From NCBI RefSeq assembly GCF_024496245.1, contig NZ_CP101740.1, positions 992,001-1,056,000 of the forward strand: a stretch of 64,000 nucleotides of DNA, read 5' to 3'. The position numbers and the translations under genes were made by a program. This document shows, in pieces, positions 55,013 to 63,657 of the stretch (the first letter of the stretch is position 1; each line of letters begins with the position of its first letter). Under the pieces are notes generated by a model, which was not told the origin of the DNA, did not search any database, and saw only the letters and a list, made by a program, of their open reading frames with translations. The stretch comes from Sphingomonas qomolangmaensis (GTDB lineage: Bacteria > Pseudomonadota > Alphaproteobacteria > Sphingomonadales > Sphingomonadaceae).

Positions 55013-55755
55013 ACCGCCGCCGCGGCTTCGATGATCGGCACGAACTTCGCCGCGGTCAGGCTGGCACCGCCCACCAATGCGCCGTCGACCTCGGGGGTCG
55101 CCAGGATGCTCGCGGCATTGTCGCCGGTCACCGATCCGCCATAGAGGATGCGGATCCCCCCCGCCGCATCGCCCACCAATTGCCGCATCTTGGCGCGCGC
55201 GATCGCGTGGATCGATGCGATTTCCTCAGGGGTAGGGGTGCGCCCCGTCCCGATCGCCCAGCGCGGTTCATAGGCGAGCGTGAACCAGTCGCCATTGGCA
55301 TCCTCGGGCACCGACTTCTCGATCTGCGCCTGCACCACGCGCTCGGCGCGCCCGGCGTCGCGCTCGGCCTCGGTCTCGCCGCAGCACAGGATCACGCGCA
55401 ACCCCGCCGCGCGCGCAGCCTCGGCCTTCGCCCAGGCGTCCTGGCTGGTCTCGTTCTGGTCGGCGCGGCGCTCGCTATGCCCGACGATCACCACGCTCGC
55501 CCCCGCCTCGTGCAGCATCGCGGCCGAAAGGCAGCCGGTATGCGCGCCCTTGGGGTTGGCATGGCAGTCCTGCCCACCGATCGCCAGCGGGCCGGCATAC
55601 GCAGCCGCCGGGCCGATCAGCGTCGCGGGCAGCGCCAGCACGACGTCGATTTGGCGGTGCGCCGCGGCGGCGGCCGCGATCGCCTCGACCTCGACCAGAT
55701 CGGCGCGCATCCCGTGCATCTTCCAATTGCCCGCCACCAGCTTGCGTCGCGTCAT
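55009..55755 (-). CDS. tpiA: triosephosphate isomerase
   Basis: A 248-residue TIM-barrel enzyme that interconverts dihydroxyacetone phosphate and glyceraldehyde 3-phosphate. Motifs: AGNWKMHG with Lys12, IVGHSERRADQNE with catalytic His, and LAYEPRWAIGTGRTPTPE with catalytic Glu and the phosphate loop. The start at ATG 55755 is normal; codons upstream are not part of the protein. It diverges from ppiD with 125 bp between them, so two promoters are expected there. Coupled to the downstream lipoprotein gene by a 4-bp overlap. Confidence 0.96.
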   Translation of the reverse strand: MTRRKLVAGNWKMHGMRADLVEVEAIAAAAAAHRQIDVVLALPATLIGPAAAYAGPLAIGGQDCHANPKGAHTGCLSAAMLHEAGASVVIVGHSERRADQNETSQDAWAKAEAARAAGLRVILCCGETEAERDAGRAERVVQAQIEKSVPEDANGDWFTLAYEPRWAIGTGRTPTPEEIASIHAIARAKMRQLVGDAAGGIRILYGGSVTGDNAASILATPEVDGALVGGASLTAAKFVPIIEAAAAV

Positions 55756-55880
55756 CTCGTATCCCCGCTCGTTCCTTGTTGCCCGAGCGATAGCAATTGG
55801 ACGACGCCGCACAAGCTTGATGGCGGGCCCCGACCGCCCTAAAGCACCGCGCTCTATCTTCCTGCAGTGATCGGTTCTTC

Positions 55881-57812
55881 ATGCTCAGCTTCTTCCGGCG
55901 CATCACCAAATCGCGGCTCGGCGTGATCGTCACGCTCGGCATCCTCGCGGTCATCGCGCTGGCATTCGGGCTGAGCGACATTTCGAACGTCGCCCCCACC
56001 GGCGCTGCCGGCACCACGGTGGTCGAGGTCGGCGACGGCGCGGTCACCGATACCGAATTGCAGCAACGCACCCGGCTCGCGCTCGATGCGGTGCGCCAGC
56101 AGCAGCCGACGATCGATATCGACGCCTTCATCGCGCAAGGCGGGCTCGAAAGCGTGATTGACCGCACCGTCAACGGCATGGCGCTCGACCTGTTCGCGCA
56201 GGCATCGGGTATGGTCGCGTCGAAGGCGCTGATCGACGGCCAAATCGCCAGCATTCCCGCGTTCCAGGGCTTCGACGGCAAGTTCAGCCAGGCCAATTTC
56301 GAGCGCGCGCTGGCGACGCAGCGGATCAGCCAGGCCGATCTGCGCGACGACATCCGCCGCGAACTCTACGCCCAGTGGCTGCTCGCCCCGACGCAGGGCG
56401 CGAGCCAGGTTCCCGCGCAGCTTGCCACACCTTATGCCTCGCTGCTGCTAGAAAAGCGCGCGGGCCAGATCGCTCTGGTTCCCGCCAGCACCGCGGGCAT
56501 CGCCGCACCGTCGGCCGAAATCCTCGCCAAATTCTACGCGTCGAACCGGGCTCGCTACAACGTGCCCCAGCGCCGCGTGCTGCGCTACGCCGTCGTCTCG
56601 CCCGAGCAGTTCGGCGGCACCGTCCAGGTCAGCGACGCCGAGATCGCCGAGGCGTATCGCGCCGCGGGCGATCGCTACGCCCCCAGCGCGACGCGCACGC
56701 TGCAGCAGGTGATCGTCGCCGACCAGGCTGCCGCCAACCGCATCGCGCAGGCGGTGCGCGGCGGCACTTCGATCGAGGCCGCAGCGCGCGCCGCCGGGCT
56801 CGAAGCCACCACGCTCACCAACGTCGCGAAGCCCGACTTAGCCGGCCGCAGCGCGCCCGCGGTCGCCGATGCCGCCTTCGCCGCCAATGACGGCAGCGTC
56901 GCCGGCCCCGTGCGCTCGCCCTTCGGCTGGCACGTGATCCGTGTCGCCGGGGTCGCGCAGAGCGCCGGCCGCCCGCTCGCCTCGGTGCGCGACGAACTTG
57001 TCACCGAAATCCGCCGCAGCAAGGCGCTCGAAGCGCTCACCGCGGTGCAGGAAACGCTCGATACCGGCATCAACGACGGTGCGACCTTCGACGAGCTGAT
57101 GAGCGACACCAAGCTCCAGGCGCAGCGCACCGCGCCGGTGATCGCCAGCGGCATCAACCCCGACGCCCCCGATCGGCGCCCCGACCCGCGCTTCGCACGG
57201 CTGTTCGAGGCGGGCTTCGCCGCCGAACAGGGCGATGCGCCGCAGTTGGTGCAGCTGGGCGAGGACGGCACCTTCGGCGTCGTCGGTGTCGAGCGGATCA
57301 TCGCCGCGGCGCCGCGCCCGCTCGCGCAGATCCGCGACCAGGTCGTCGCCGATTGGCAGCGCGACCAGGCCAAGCAGGCCGCGCGTCGCCAGGCGCTGGC
57401 AGTGATCCAGAACGTCAACCGCGGCACCGCGCTGCCGCAGGCGATCCGCGCGGCGGGCGTCAACGGTCCCGAGGTCCAGTCGATCAACGTGTCGCGCGCC
57501 GATCTCGCCGCGCGGCGCGAACAGTTGCCGCCGCCGGTCGCGCTGATGTTCAGCATGAAGCAGGGCACCGCCAAGCTGCTTGAGGCCCCCAATGGCGAAG
57601 GCTGGTTCATCGTCTCGGTCACCGGGATCGAGCGCGGCGATGCCAAGGGCAACACCAATGCGATCAACGCCACGCGTCAGGGCCTGGGCAGCGTCATCGG
57701 CCGCGAATATGTCCAGCAGTTCACCGCCGCCGCGCGTGCGACCGTCGGCGTGAAGCGCGATGACGCAGCGGTCGCCCGCCTGCGCAACTCGCTGACCGGC
57801 GCGGGCGAGTGA
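55881..57812 (+). CDS. ppiD: periplasmic folding factor, PpiD-like peptidyl-prolyl isomerase
   Basis: A 643-residue protein anchored by an N-terminal membrane helix (about 11-37: LGVIVTLGILAVIALAFGL). A SurA-type N-domain follows, and a parvulin domain around 250-360 (RTLQQVIVADQ, VAGPVRSPFGWHVIRVAGV), then a long helical C-domain. In enteric bacteria it binds the Sec translocon and helps outer-membrane proteins fold. The trpE start overlaps the ppiD stop by 4 bp (GTGA), so the folding factor and the tryptophan enzyme are translationally coupled, an arrangement common in this group. Confidence 0.88.
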   Translation: MLSFFRRITKSRLGVIVTLGILAVIALAFGLSDISNVAPTGAAGTTVVEVGDGAVTDTELQQRTRLALDAVRQQQPTIDIDAFIAQGGLESVIDRTVNGMALDLFAQASGMVASKALIDGQIASIPAFQGFDGKFSQANFERALATQRISQADLRDDIRRELYAQWLLAPTQGASQVPAQLATPYASLLLEKRAGQIALVPASTAGIAAPSAEILAKFYASNRARYNVPQRRVLRYAVVSPEQFGGTVQVSDAEIAEAYRAAGDRYAPSATRTLQQVIVADQAAANRIAQAVRGGTSIEAAARAAGLEATTLTNVAKPDLAGRSAPAVADAAFAANDGSVAGPVRSPFGWHVIRVAGVAQSAGRPLASVRDELVTEIRRSKALEALTAVQETLDTGINDGATFDELMSDTKLQAQRTAPVIASGINPDAPDRRPDPRFARLFEAGFAAEQGDAPQLVQLGEDGTFGVVGVERIIAAAPRPLAQIRDQVVADWQRDQAKQAARRQALAVIQNVNRGTALPQAIRAAGVNGPEVQSINVSRADLAARREQLPPPVALMFSMKQGTAKLLEAPNGEGWFIVSVTGIERGDAKGNTNAINATRQGLGSVIGREYVQQFTAAARATVGVKRDDAAVARLRNSLTGAGE

Positions 57813-59296
57813 TCGAGGGGGTCGACGCCGCCCGCGCCGCGCTTGCCGATGGCCGCGCGGCGCTGGTCTGGCGTCGCCAGCTCGCCGACACCGAAACCCC
57901 CGTCGCCGCCGCGCTCAAGCTGATCGAGCCCGGGCGCGGCGACTTCCTGCTCGAATCGGTCGAAGGCGGCGCGGTGCGCGGGCGCCACAGCCTGATCGGC
58001 CTCGCCCCCGATCTGGTGTTCCGCGCCGCCGGCGATGCCGCCGAGATCAATCGCGACTGGCTCACCGATCGCGAGGCCTTCGCGGCGTGCGACGGCCCCA
58101 CGCTGGGTGCCTTGCGCGCACTGGTCGCTGCCTGCCGCGCCGACGTGCCCCCCGAGCTGCCGCGCGCGCTCGCCTGCCTGGTCGGCTATTTCGGCTATGA
58201 GACGATCGGCCTGGTCGAGAACCTGCCGCGCCCCGATGCGCGCGCGGTCGACATCCCCGACATGATCTTCGTGCGGCCCACCGTGATCCTGGTGTTCGAT
58301 CGCCTGGCCGATGCGCTGTTCATCGTCGCGCCGGTCTGGCCCGAGGGCGATGTCGATGTCGCGTGTGAGCGGATCGACGCGGTCTCGGCCAAGCTCGCCA
58401 ACGCCCCGCTACCCGCCGCCGCGCGCAGCGACGCGCCGCCGGCCGAGCCCACCCCTGTTCTGGCCCCCGGCGCCTACGCCGCCATGGTCGCACAGGCGAA
58501 GGAATATATTGCGGCGGGCGACATCTTCCAGGTCGTGCTGGCGCAGCGTTTCACCGCGCCCTTCGCGCTGCCGCCGATCGAGCTGTATCGCGCGCTGCGG
58601 CGGATCAATCCGTCGCCCTTCCTCTATCATCTCGACCTGCCCGGCTTCGCGCTGACCGGGTCGAGCCCCGAGATACTGGTGCGCGTCAGCGACGGCGAGG
58701 TCACGATCCGCCCGATCGCCGGCACCCGCCCGCGCGGCAAGACGCCGGCTGAAGACGAAGCCAACCGCACCAGCCTGCTCGCCGATCCCAAGGAGCGCGC
58801 CGAGCATCTGATGCTGCTCGATCTCGGCCGCAACGATACCGGGCGGGTCGCCAGCGCGGGCAGCGTTCGCGTCACCGACAGCTACACCGTCGAATTCTAT
58901 AGCCACGTCATGCACATCGTCTCGAACGTCGTCGGCACCCTGCGCGACGACGCCGACGCGATCGACGCGCTGTTCGCGGGCTTTCCCGCGGGCACCGTCA
59001 GCGGCGCGCCCAAGGTCCGCGCCTGCCAGATCATCGCTGAATTGGAGCCCGAGGCACGCGGTGCCTATGCCGGCGGCGTCGGCTATTTCTCGCCCGACGG
59101 ATCGATGGACAGCTGCATCGTGCTGCGCACCGCGCTGGTGAAGGACGGGGTCATGCACGTCCAGGCAGGCGCGGGGATTGTCGCCGATAGCGACCCGGCG
59201 TCCGAACAACGCGAATGCGAAGCCAAGGCGGGCGCGCTGTTTGCCGCGGCGCGCGAAGCGGTCGCGCGGGCGGGCGAGGCGCGGTTCGGGCAATAG
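57809..59296 (+). CDS. trpE: anthranilate synthase component I
   Basis: A 495-residue enzyme that makes anthranilate from chorismate using ammonia from TrpG. The N-terminal LLESVEGGAVRGRHSLIG contains the LLES element linked to tryptophan feedback inhibition. The catalytic C-domain shows IFQVVLAQRF, GSSPEILVRVSDGEVTIRPI, AGTRPRGKT, DLGRNDTGRVA, SGAPKVRACQIIAELE and GAYAGGVGYFSPDGSMD. The start is GTG at 57809, overlapping the ppiD stop. Its partner trpG lies 600 bp downstream, separated by a repeat and an opposite-strand gene. Confidence 0.96.
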   Translation: MIEGVDAARAALADGRAALVWRRQLADTETPVAAALKLIEPGRGDFLLESVEGGAVRGRHSLIGLAPDLVFRAAGDAAEINRDWLTDREAFAACDGPTLGALRALVAACRADVPPELPRALACLVGYFGYETIGLVENLPRPDARAVDIPDMIFVRPTVILVFDRLADALFIVAPVWPEGDVDVACERIDAVSAKLANAPLPAAARSDAPPAEPTPVLAPGAYAAMVAQAKEYIAAGDIFQVVLAQRFTAPFALPPIELYRALRRINPSPFLYHLDLPGFALTGSSPEILVRVSDGEVTIRPIAGTRPRGKTPAEDEANRTSLLADPKERAEHLMLLDLGRNDTGRVASAGSVRVTDSYTVEFYSHVMHIVSNVVGTLRDDADAIDALFAGFPAGTVSGAPKVRACQIIAELEPEARGAYAGGVGYFSPDGSMDSCIVLRTALVKDGVMHVQAGAGIVADSDPASEQRECEAKAGALFAAAREAVARAGEARFGQ

Positions 59297-59304
59297 GCTC
59301 CCCC

Positions 59305-59375
59305 GTTATCCCCGCGCAGGCGGGGATCCAGGATTTCCGCCACAGGCTCTGGGTTCCGGCTTTCGCCGGAATGAC
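59305..59375. repeat. palindromic repeat related to family B, copy 5
   Basis: About 71 bp after trpE: GTTATCCCCGCGCAGGCGGG and GCTTTCGCCGGAATGAC arms in opposite orientation with several mismatches. It is the most diverged copy. It may also act as a terminator between trpE and the convergent gene. Confidence 0.75.
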
Positions 59376-59384
59376 CGAAAGCCG

Positions 59385-59789
59385 TCAAGGCACCAAATTA
59401 TCGCGCCGCCGCTGATCACGCTGCTGCGCGCGCCAATTGTCCATGAACTGCGCGTTGCACCCGGTCTGCCCGCCGGTACCCACCGGCGAACAGCTATCGG
59501 GCAGCCCCGCGCGATTGTCCTGCATCATCTGCTCGGCGCGCACCGCCCATGCGGTGTTCGCGGGGTTCGCCGGACGCTCGCGGAATTCCTCGGGGATGCG
59601 ATAGACCTCACCCGGATCGATCCGCCCGCACACCACGATCTCGTCGCCCACGGCGGGCGGGCATTTCTCGTCGCCCACCAGCTGGACGTTGCGCACGCGC
59701 TGCGGCGGCCGGCCGGGCTCGCGCGCGTCCTGTGCGAGCGCGGGCAGCGGGGCCACGATCACGGCGGCAAGCAACATCCAGCGATTCAT
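59385..59789 (-). CDS. exported hypothetical protein of sphingomonad type
   Basis: A 134-residue protein with a signal peptide (MNRWMLLAAVIVAPLPALAQ). The mature part has four cysteines: KCPPAVGDEIVVCGRID, then DSCSPVGTGGQTGC; YRIPEEFRERPAN lies between. The CPxxxGDEIVVCGR segment is recognisable from related uncharacterised sphingomonad proteins. ATG at 59789 follows GGAG with 6-base spacing; another ATG at 59801 has no good site. Function unknown. It interrupts the trpE/trpGDC order on the opposite strand. Confidence 0.75.
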   Translation of the reverse strand: MNRWMLLAAVIVAPLPALAQDAREPGRPPQRVRNVQLVGDEKCPPAVGDEIVVCGRIDPGEVYRIPEEFRERPANPANTAWAVRAEQMMQDNRAGLPDSCSPVGTGGQTGCNAQFMDNWRAQQRDQRRRDNLVP

Positions 59790-59895
59790 CGATATCTCCA
59801 TATGGCCCCAACGACCTTCGCGCGGCCAAGGTTGCCGATAGCTGAACGAAAGCCCACCGATTGCGCCGCCGGGCAATCGCGCTAAGTGGGCATCC

Positions 59896-60576
59896 ATGAT
59901 CCTCGTCATCGACAATTACGACAGCTTCACCTGGAACCTCGTCCATTATCTGATGGAGCTGGGGGTCGAGGTCCGCGTCGAGCGCAACGACGCGCTGACC
60001 GCGCGCGAGGCGATCGCCACCAACGCACAGGCGTTCCTGATCTCGCCTGGCCCCTGCACCCCCAACGAGGCCGGCATCAGCCTGGAATTGGTCGCCGCCT
60101 GCGCCGACCTCGGCAAGCCCTTGCTTGGCGTGTGCCTGGGCCACCAGGCGATCGGCCAGCATTTCGGCGGCAAGGTGGTGCGCGGCGGGCTGATGCACGG
60201 CAAGACCTGCCCGGTCGAGCATGACGGCACGGGCATGTTCGCCGGGCTCCCCTCCCCCTTCACCGCGACGCGCTATCATTCGCTGATCGTCACCGACGCG
60301 CCGCCCGAGCTGCTGGTCAACGCCACCGCCGCCGATTCGAGCGTGATGGGCTTCCGCCATGCGACGCTGCCGATCCACGGAGTCCAGTTCCATCCCGAAA
60401 GCATCGCCACCGAACACGGCCACGCGATGCTCGCGAACTTCCTGCGCGAAGCGGGGCTGCTTTCTTCTTCCCCCCTCCCGCTCGCGGGAGGGGTCGGGGG
60501 TGGGACTTCTTCACTGCCCGGCCGCTCGCCGACACCCCCTCCCCTAACCCCTCCCGCAAGCGGGAGAGGGATGTGA
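59896..60576 (+). CDS. trpG: anthranilate synthase component II (glutamine amidotransferase)
   Basis: A 226-residue class I glutamine amidotransferase that supplies ammonia to TrpE. Catalytic Cys80 is in [11 protein letters not shown]; His166 and Glu168 are in GVQFHPESI. The typical TrpG ends about residue 190; the last 35 residues here (192-226) come from a palindromic repeat ([18 protein letters not shown] and then [14 protein letters not shown]). The tail should be disordered. Active-site residues are intact, so function is expected. The stop is 2 bp before the trpD ATG. Confidence 0.93.
   Translation: MILVIDNYDSFTWNLVHYLMELGVEVRVERNDALTAREAIATNAQAFLISPGPCTPNEAGISLELVAACADLGKPLLGVCLGHQAIGQHFGGKVVRGGLMHGKTCPVEHDGTGMFAGLPSPFTATRYHSLIVTDAPPELLVNATAADSSVMGFRHATLPIHGVQFHPESIATEHGHAMLANFLREAGLLSSSPLPLAGGVGGGTSSLPGRSPTPPPLTPPASGRGM
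60471..60570. repeat. palindromic repeat, family E, inside the end of trpG
   Basis: About 100 bp: CCCCCTCCCGCTCGCGGGAG at the left and CTCCCGCAAGCGGGAGAGGG at the right, each a hairpin, with a central GGGTGGGA/ACCCCCT pairing. It is related to 54344-54523. It is translated as the TrpG C-terminus, and its right end (GGGAGAGGG) is 8 bases before the trpD start codon. Confidence 0.92.
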
Positions 60577-60578
60577 GC

Positions 60579-61559
60579 ATGCTCCCCGATCCCCGCCCCC
60601 CTCTGTCGCACGAGTCCGCTGCGCAGGCCTTTGCCGCCATCCTCGACGCCAGCGTCGGCGAACCCGAAATCGAATCTTTCCTCATCGGTCTCAGCGAACG
60701 CGGCGAAACCAGCATCGAGATCGCCGAGGCGGCGCGCGCGCTGCGCGAACGGATGATCCCCGTCACCGCCCCCGACGGCGCGATCGACGTCTGCGGCACC
60801 GGCGGCGATGGCCACCACACGCTCAACGTCTCGACCGCGGTCGCGCTCGTCGTCGCGGCGTGCGGCGTTCCCGTCGCCAAGCACGGCAACCGTGCCGCCT
60901 CGTCGAAGGCAGGCGCTGCCGACACGCTCGAAGCGCTCGGTCTCGACCTCGACCGCGCCACCGCCAGCGCGCAGGCGACGCTCGACGAGCTCGGCATTGC
61001 CTTCCTCTTCGCCGCCAACCACCACCCCGCGCTCAAGCGGCTCGCCCCCGTCCGCCGCCGGATCGCGCGCCGCACGATCTTCAACCTGATGGGCCCGCTC
61101 GCCAACCCAGCGCGCGTCGAGCGTCAGCTCATCGGCATCGCGCGCCCCGATTACGTGCCGGTCTATGCCGGCGCGCTCGACCTGCTCGGCATCGAGGCCG
61201 CCGCGGTCGTCGCTGGCGAGGAATCGCTCGATGAACTCTCCTGCGCCGGTCCCAGCATCGTCGCCAATGTCGGCAGCGCCGCGCTGCCCGAGCGGATCGC
61301 CCCCGAAGACGCCGGCCTCACCCGCCACCCGCTCGCCAGCATCCGCGGCGGCGAGGCCCCCGAAAACGCCGAAGCGCTGCGCGCGCTGCTCGCCGGCACC
61401 CCCGGCGCCTATCGCGACGCGGTGTTGCTCAACGCCGCCGCCGCGCTGATGCTCGCAGGCACCGTCGACAGCCTGCCCGACGGCGCCGCGCGCGCCGCCG
61501 AAGCGATCGACAGCGCGCGCGCCGCCGCCCTCCTCACCCGCTGGATCGACCGCGTATGA
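60579..61559 (+). CDS. trpD: anthranilate phosphoribosyltransferase
   Basis: A 326-residue enzyme that transfers phosphoribose from PRPP to anthranilate. Signature [17 protein letters not shown] binds [24 protein letters not shown] binds anthranilate and phosphate; and [19 protein letters not shown] follows. ATG at 60579 is preferred over GTG at 60573. Its ribosome-binding site (GGGAG) lies in the palindromic repeat. The stop overlaps the trpC start by 4 bp. Confidence 0.95.
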   Translation: MLPDPRPPLSHESAAQAFAAILDASVGEPEIESFLIGLSERGETSIEIAEAARALRERMIPVTAPDGAIDVCGTGGDGHHTLNVSTAVALVVAACGVPVAKHGNRAASSKAGAADTLEALGLDLDRATASAQATLDELGIAFLFAANHHPALKRLAPVRRRIARRTIFNLMGPLANPARVERQLIGIARPDYVPVYAGALDLLGIEAAAVVAGEESLDELSCAGPSIVANVGSAALPERIAPEDAGLTRHPLASIRGGEAPENAEALRALLAGTPGAYRDAVLLNAAAALMLAGTVDSLPDGAARAAEAIDSARAAALLTRWIDRV

Positions 61560-62338
61560 CCATGCTCGACGATATTCTTGCCGCCAAGCGGATCGACGTC
61601 GCCGCGCGCCGCACCCGTGCGAGCATCGCCGATCTCGACGCGCGCGCCGCCACCCAGACCGCGCCGCGCGGCTTCCGCGCCGCGCTCGACGCCAAGGCCG
61701 CCCATGGCTATGCGCTGATCGCCGAGATCAAGAAGGCCAGCCCGTCCAAGGGCCTCATCCGTCCCGATTTCGACCCGCCTGCGCACGCCCGCGCCTATGC
61801 CGCGGGCGGTGCGGCGTGCCTGTCGGTGCTCACCGACGAACCCGGCTTCCAGGGGCATGACGATTATCTGATCGCCGCGCGCCAGGCGTGCGACCTGCCG
61901 GTGCTACGCAAGGATTTCATGGTCGATCCCTGGCAGATCGCCGAATCGCGCGCGCTCGGCGCCGACGCAATCCTCATCATCGTCGCTGCGCTCGACGACG
62001 GCGCGATGGCCGAGATCGAGGCGGCGGCGATCGAGCGCGGGATGGACGTGCTGGTCGAGGTCCACGACGCCGAAGAAATGGCGCGCGCGCTGCGGCTAAA
62101 GTCGCAGCTGATCGGGGTGAACAATCGCAACCTCAAGGACTTCAGCGTCGATTTTCAGCGCACCTACGAACTCGTCCACTCGGCGCCGGCGGGCTACACC
62201 TTCGTCGCCGAAAGCGGCCTCACCACGCGCGCCGACCTCGACGCGATGGCGGCCGAAGGGATACGCTGCTTCCTGATCGGCGAAGCGCTGATGCGCCAAG
62301 CCGACGTCGAAGCGGCGACGCGCGCGATGGTGGGGTAA
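61556..62338 (+). CDS. trpC: indole-3-glycerol phosphate synthase
   Basis: A 260-residue TIM-barrel enzyme. Motifs: [17 protein letters not shown] (catalytic Lys), [33 protein letters not shown] with catalytic Lys, [29 protein letters not shown] and [13 protein letters not shown]. It converts carboxyphenylaminodeoxyribulose phosphate to indole glycerol phosphate. Coupled with trpD. The trpF and trpB/trpA genes are not in the window. Confidence 0.96.
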   Translation: MTMLDDILAAKRIDVAARRTRASIADLDARAATQTAPRGFRAALDAKAAHGYALIAEIKKASPSKGLIRPDFDPPAHARAYAAGGAACLSVLTDEPGFQGHDDYLIAARQACDLPVLRKDFMVDPWQIAESRALGADAILIIVAALDDGAMAEIEAAAIERGMDVLVEVHDAEEMARALRLKSQLIGVNNRNLKDFSVDFQRTYELVHSAPAGYTFVAESGLTTRADLDAMAAEGIRCFLIGEALMRQADVEAATRAMVG

Positions 62339-62380
62339 GGCTCGCCGCGCCAGCCACCAACGCTCCAGCCCCCCACCGCG

Positions 62381-63268
62381 TTAGCCCTTGGGCTGGTCGC
62401 CGGCATCGCGCCATTTCACGGGTATCTTGAGATAGGTCACGCCGTTCGCGGTCGCCTCGGCAAAATGCCCCGCGCGGATATTGACCTGGATCGACGGCAG
62501 CAACAGCTTGGGCACCGCCAGCCCCGCGTCGCGATTCTCGCGCATCGCGACAAAGGCTTCCTCGCTCACCCCGTCGTGCACGTGCACGCTCGACCGGCGC
62601 TGCTCGCCCACCGTCGTTTCCCAGCGATACTCCTCGCGCCCCGGCGCCTTGTAGTCATGGCACAGGAACAGCCGGGTCTCGTCGGGCAAGGCCAGCAGCC
62701 GCCGGATCGAGCGATAGAGCGTGCGCGCGTCGCCGCCCGGAAAATCCGCCCGCGCGGTCCCATAGTCGGGCATGAACAGCGTATCGCCGACGAACGCGGC
62801 ATCGCCGATCACATACGCCACGTCGGCGGGGGTGTGGCCGGGGACATGCAGCACCTCGACCATGAGTTCGCCGATCGCGAAGCGGTCGCCATCCTCGTAG
62901 AGACGATCGAAGTCCGACCCGTCGGTCTTCAAATCGGTCATCGCGAAAACCGGGCGGAAGATGCGCTGGACGTCGCGGATATGCGCGCCGATCCCGATCG
63001 GTGCCCCGGTATGCGCCTTGATGAAGGGTGCCGCCGACAGATGATCGGCATGCGCATGCGTCTCGAGCACCATTTCGATCCGCCAGCCATGCTCGGCCGC
63101 GAAGGCCAGGATCCGCTTCGCCGAGCGCGTGTCGGCGATGCCGCTGGCGACGTCGAAGTCGAGCACCGGGTCGATGACCGCGGCGGCATGGGTGGCGGGA
63201 TCGCCGACCAGATAGCTGATCGTGTTGGTCGGCGCGTCGAAAAATGCCTCGATAAAGGGCTTGCTCAT
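62381..63268 (-). CDS. ETHE1-like persulfide dioxygenase (MBL fold, Blh type)
   Basis: A 295-residue metallo-beta-lactamase-fold protein. THAHADH supplies three iron ligands, followed by LHVPGHTPADVAYVIGD and FVGDTLFMPDYGTARADFPG; the ETHE1-like YRSIRRLLALPDETRLFLC then HDY segment matches persulfide dioxygenases (Blh) rather than glyoxalase II. It would oxidise glutathione persulfide to sulfite. ATG at 63268 has GGAG 6 bases upstream. It diverges from a BigR-type regulator gene and is probably repressed by it through the palindrome at 63311-63328. Confidence 0.88.
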   Translation of the reverse strand: MSKPFIEAFFDAPTNTISYLVGDPATHAAAVIDPVLDFDVASGIADTRSAKRILAFAAEHGWRIEMVLETHAHADHLSAAPFIKAHTGAPIGIGAHIRDVQRIFRPVFAMTDLKTDGSDFDRLYEDGDRFAIGELMVEVLHVPGHTPADVAYVIGDAAFVGDTLFMPDYGTARADFPGGDARTLYRSIRRLLALPDETRLFLCHDYKAPGREEYRWETTVGEQRRSSVHVHDGVSEEAFVAMRENRDAGLAVPKLLLPSIQVNIRAGHFAEATANGVTYLKIPVKWRDAGDQPKG

Positions 63269-63286
63269 GATCGTCTCCATTGCTGC

Positions 63287-63328
63287 TTGACGATATATGC
63301 CGCAGCACTACATTAGCAATACCTAATG
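63287..63328 (+). promoter_or_regulatory. promoter of the BigR-type regulator with overlapping operator
   Basis: Candidate -35 box TTGACG (63287-63292) and -10 box TACATT (63309-63314), 16 bp apart. The -10 box overlaps a perfect inverted repeat CATTAG-CAATAC-CTAATG (63311-63328), 10 bp before the bigR start codon. Its placement in the divergent interval suits autorepression and repression of the dioxygenase gene. Boxes are predicted by eye. Confidence 0.65.
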
Positions 63329-63338
63329 GAGTGAAACG

Positions 63339-63653
63339 ATGTTGAAGCCGCCGCTCGACCTGGCCGCGTTCGAAACCAAGGCCGCCGAAGTCGCCGACAC
63401 GCTCAAGGCGATCGGCAACGCGCGGCGATTGATGCTGTTGTGCAAGCTCGTCGAACATGGCGAAGTGACCGTGAGCGACCTCGCGCGCGACGTCGGCCTG
63501 TCGCAATCGGCGTGTTCGCAACACCTCGCCAAGATGCGCGATGAAGGGCTGATCGCCTTCCGGCGCGAAAGCCAGACGCTCTGGTATCGCATCGCCGATC
63601 CGCGCGTCGAAACGCTGCTCGCCACCCTCTACCAGCTATATTGCAAGGACTGA
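63339..63653 (+). CDS. bigR: BigR/SqrR-type ArsR family persulfide-sensing repressor
   Basis: A 104-residue winged-helix regulator. The recognition part is VSDLARDVGLSQSACSQHLA and FRRESQTLWYRIAD. Cys35 (LMLLCKLVE) and Cys102 (LYQLYC) match the two sensory cysteines of BigR and SqrR, which form an internal tetrasulfide bridge when persulfide rises and then release DNA. A third Cys, Cys59, lies in the recognition helix region. It diverges from the dioxygenase gene and is followed 4 bp later by a rhodanese gene; an operator-like palindrome overlaps its promoter. Confidence 0.9.
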   Translation: MLKPPLDLAAFETKAAEVADTLKAIGNARRLMLLCKLVEHGEVTVSDLARDVGLSQSACSQHLAKMRDEGLIAFRRESQTLWYRIADPRVETLLATLYQLYCKD

Positions 63654-63657
63654 TCCG

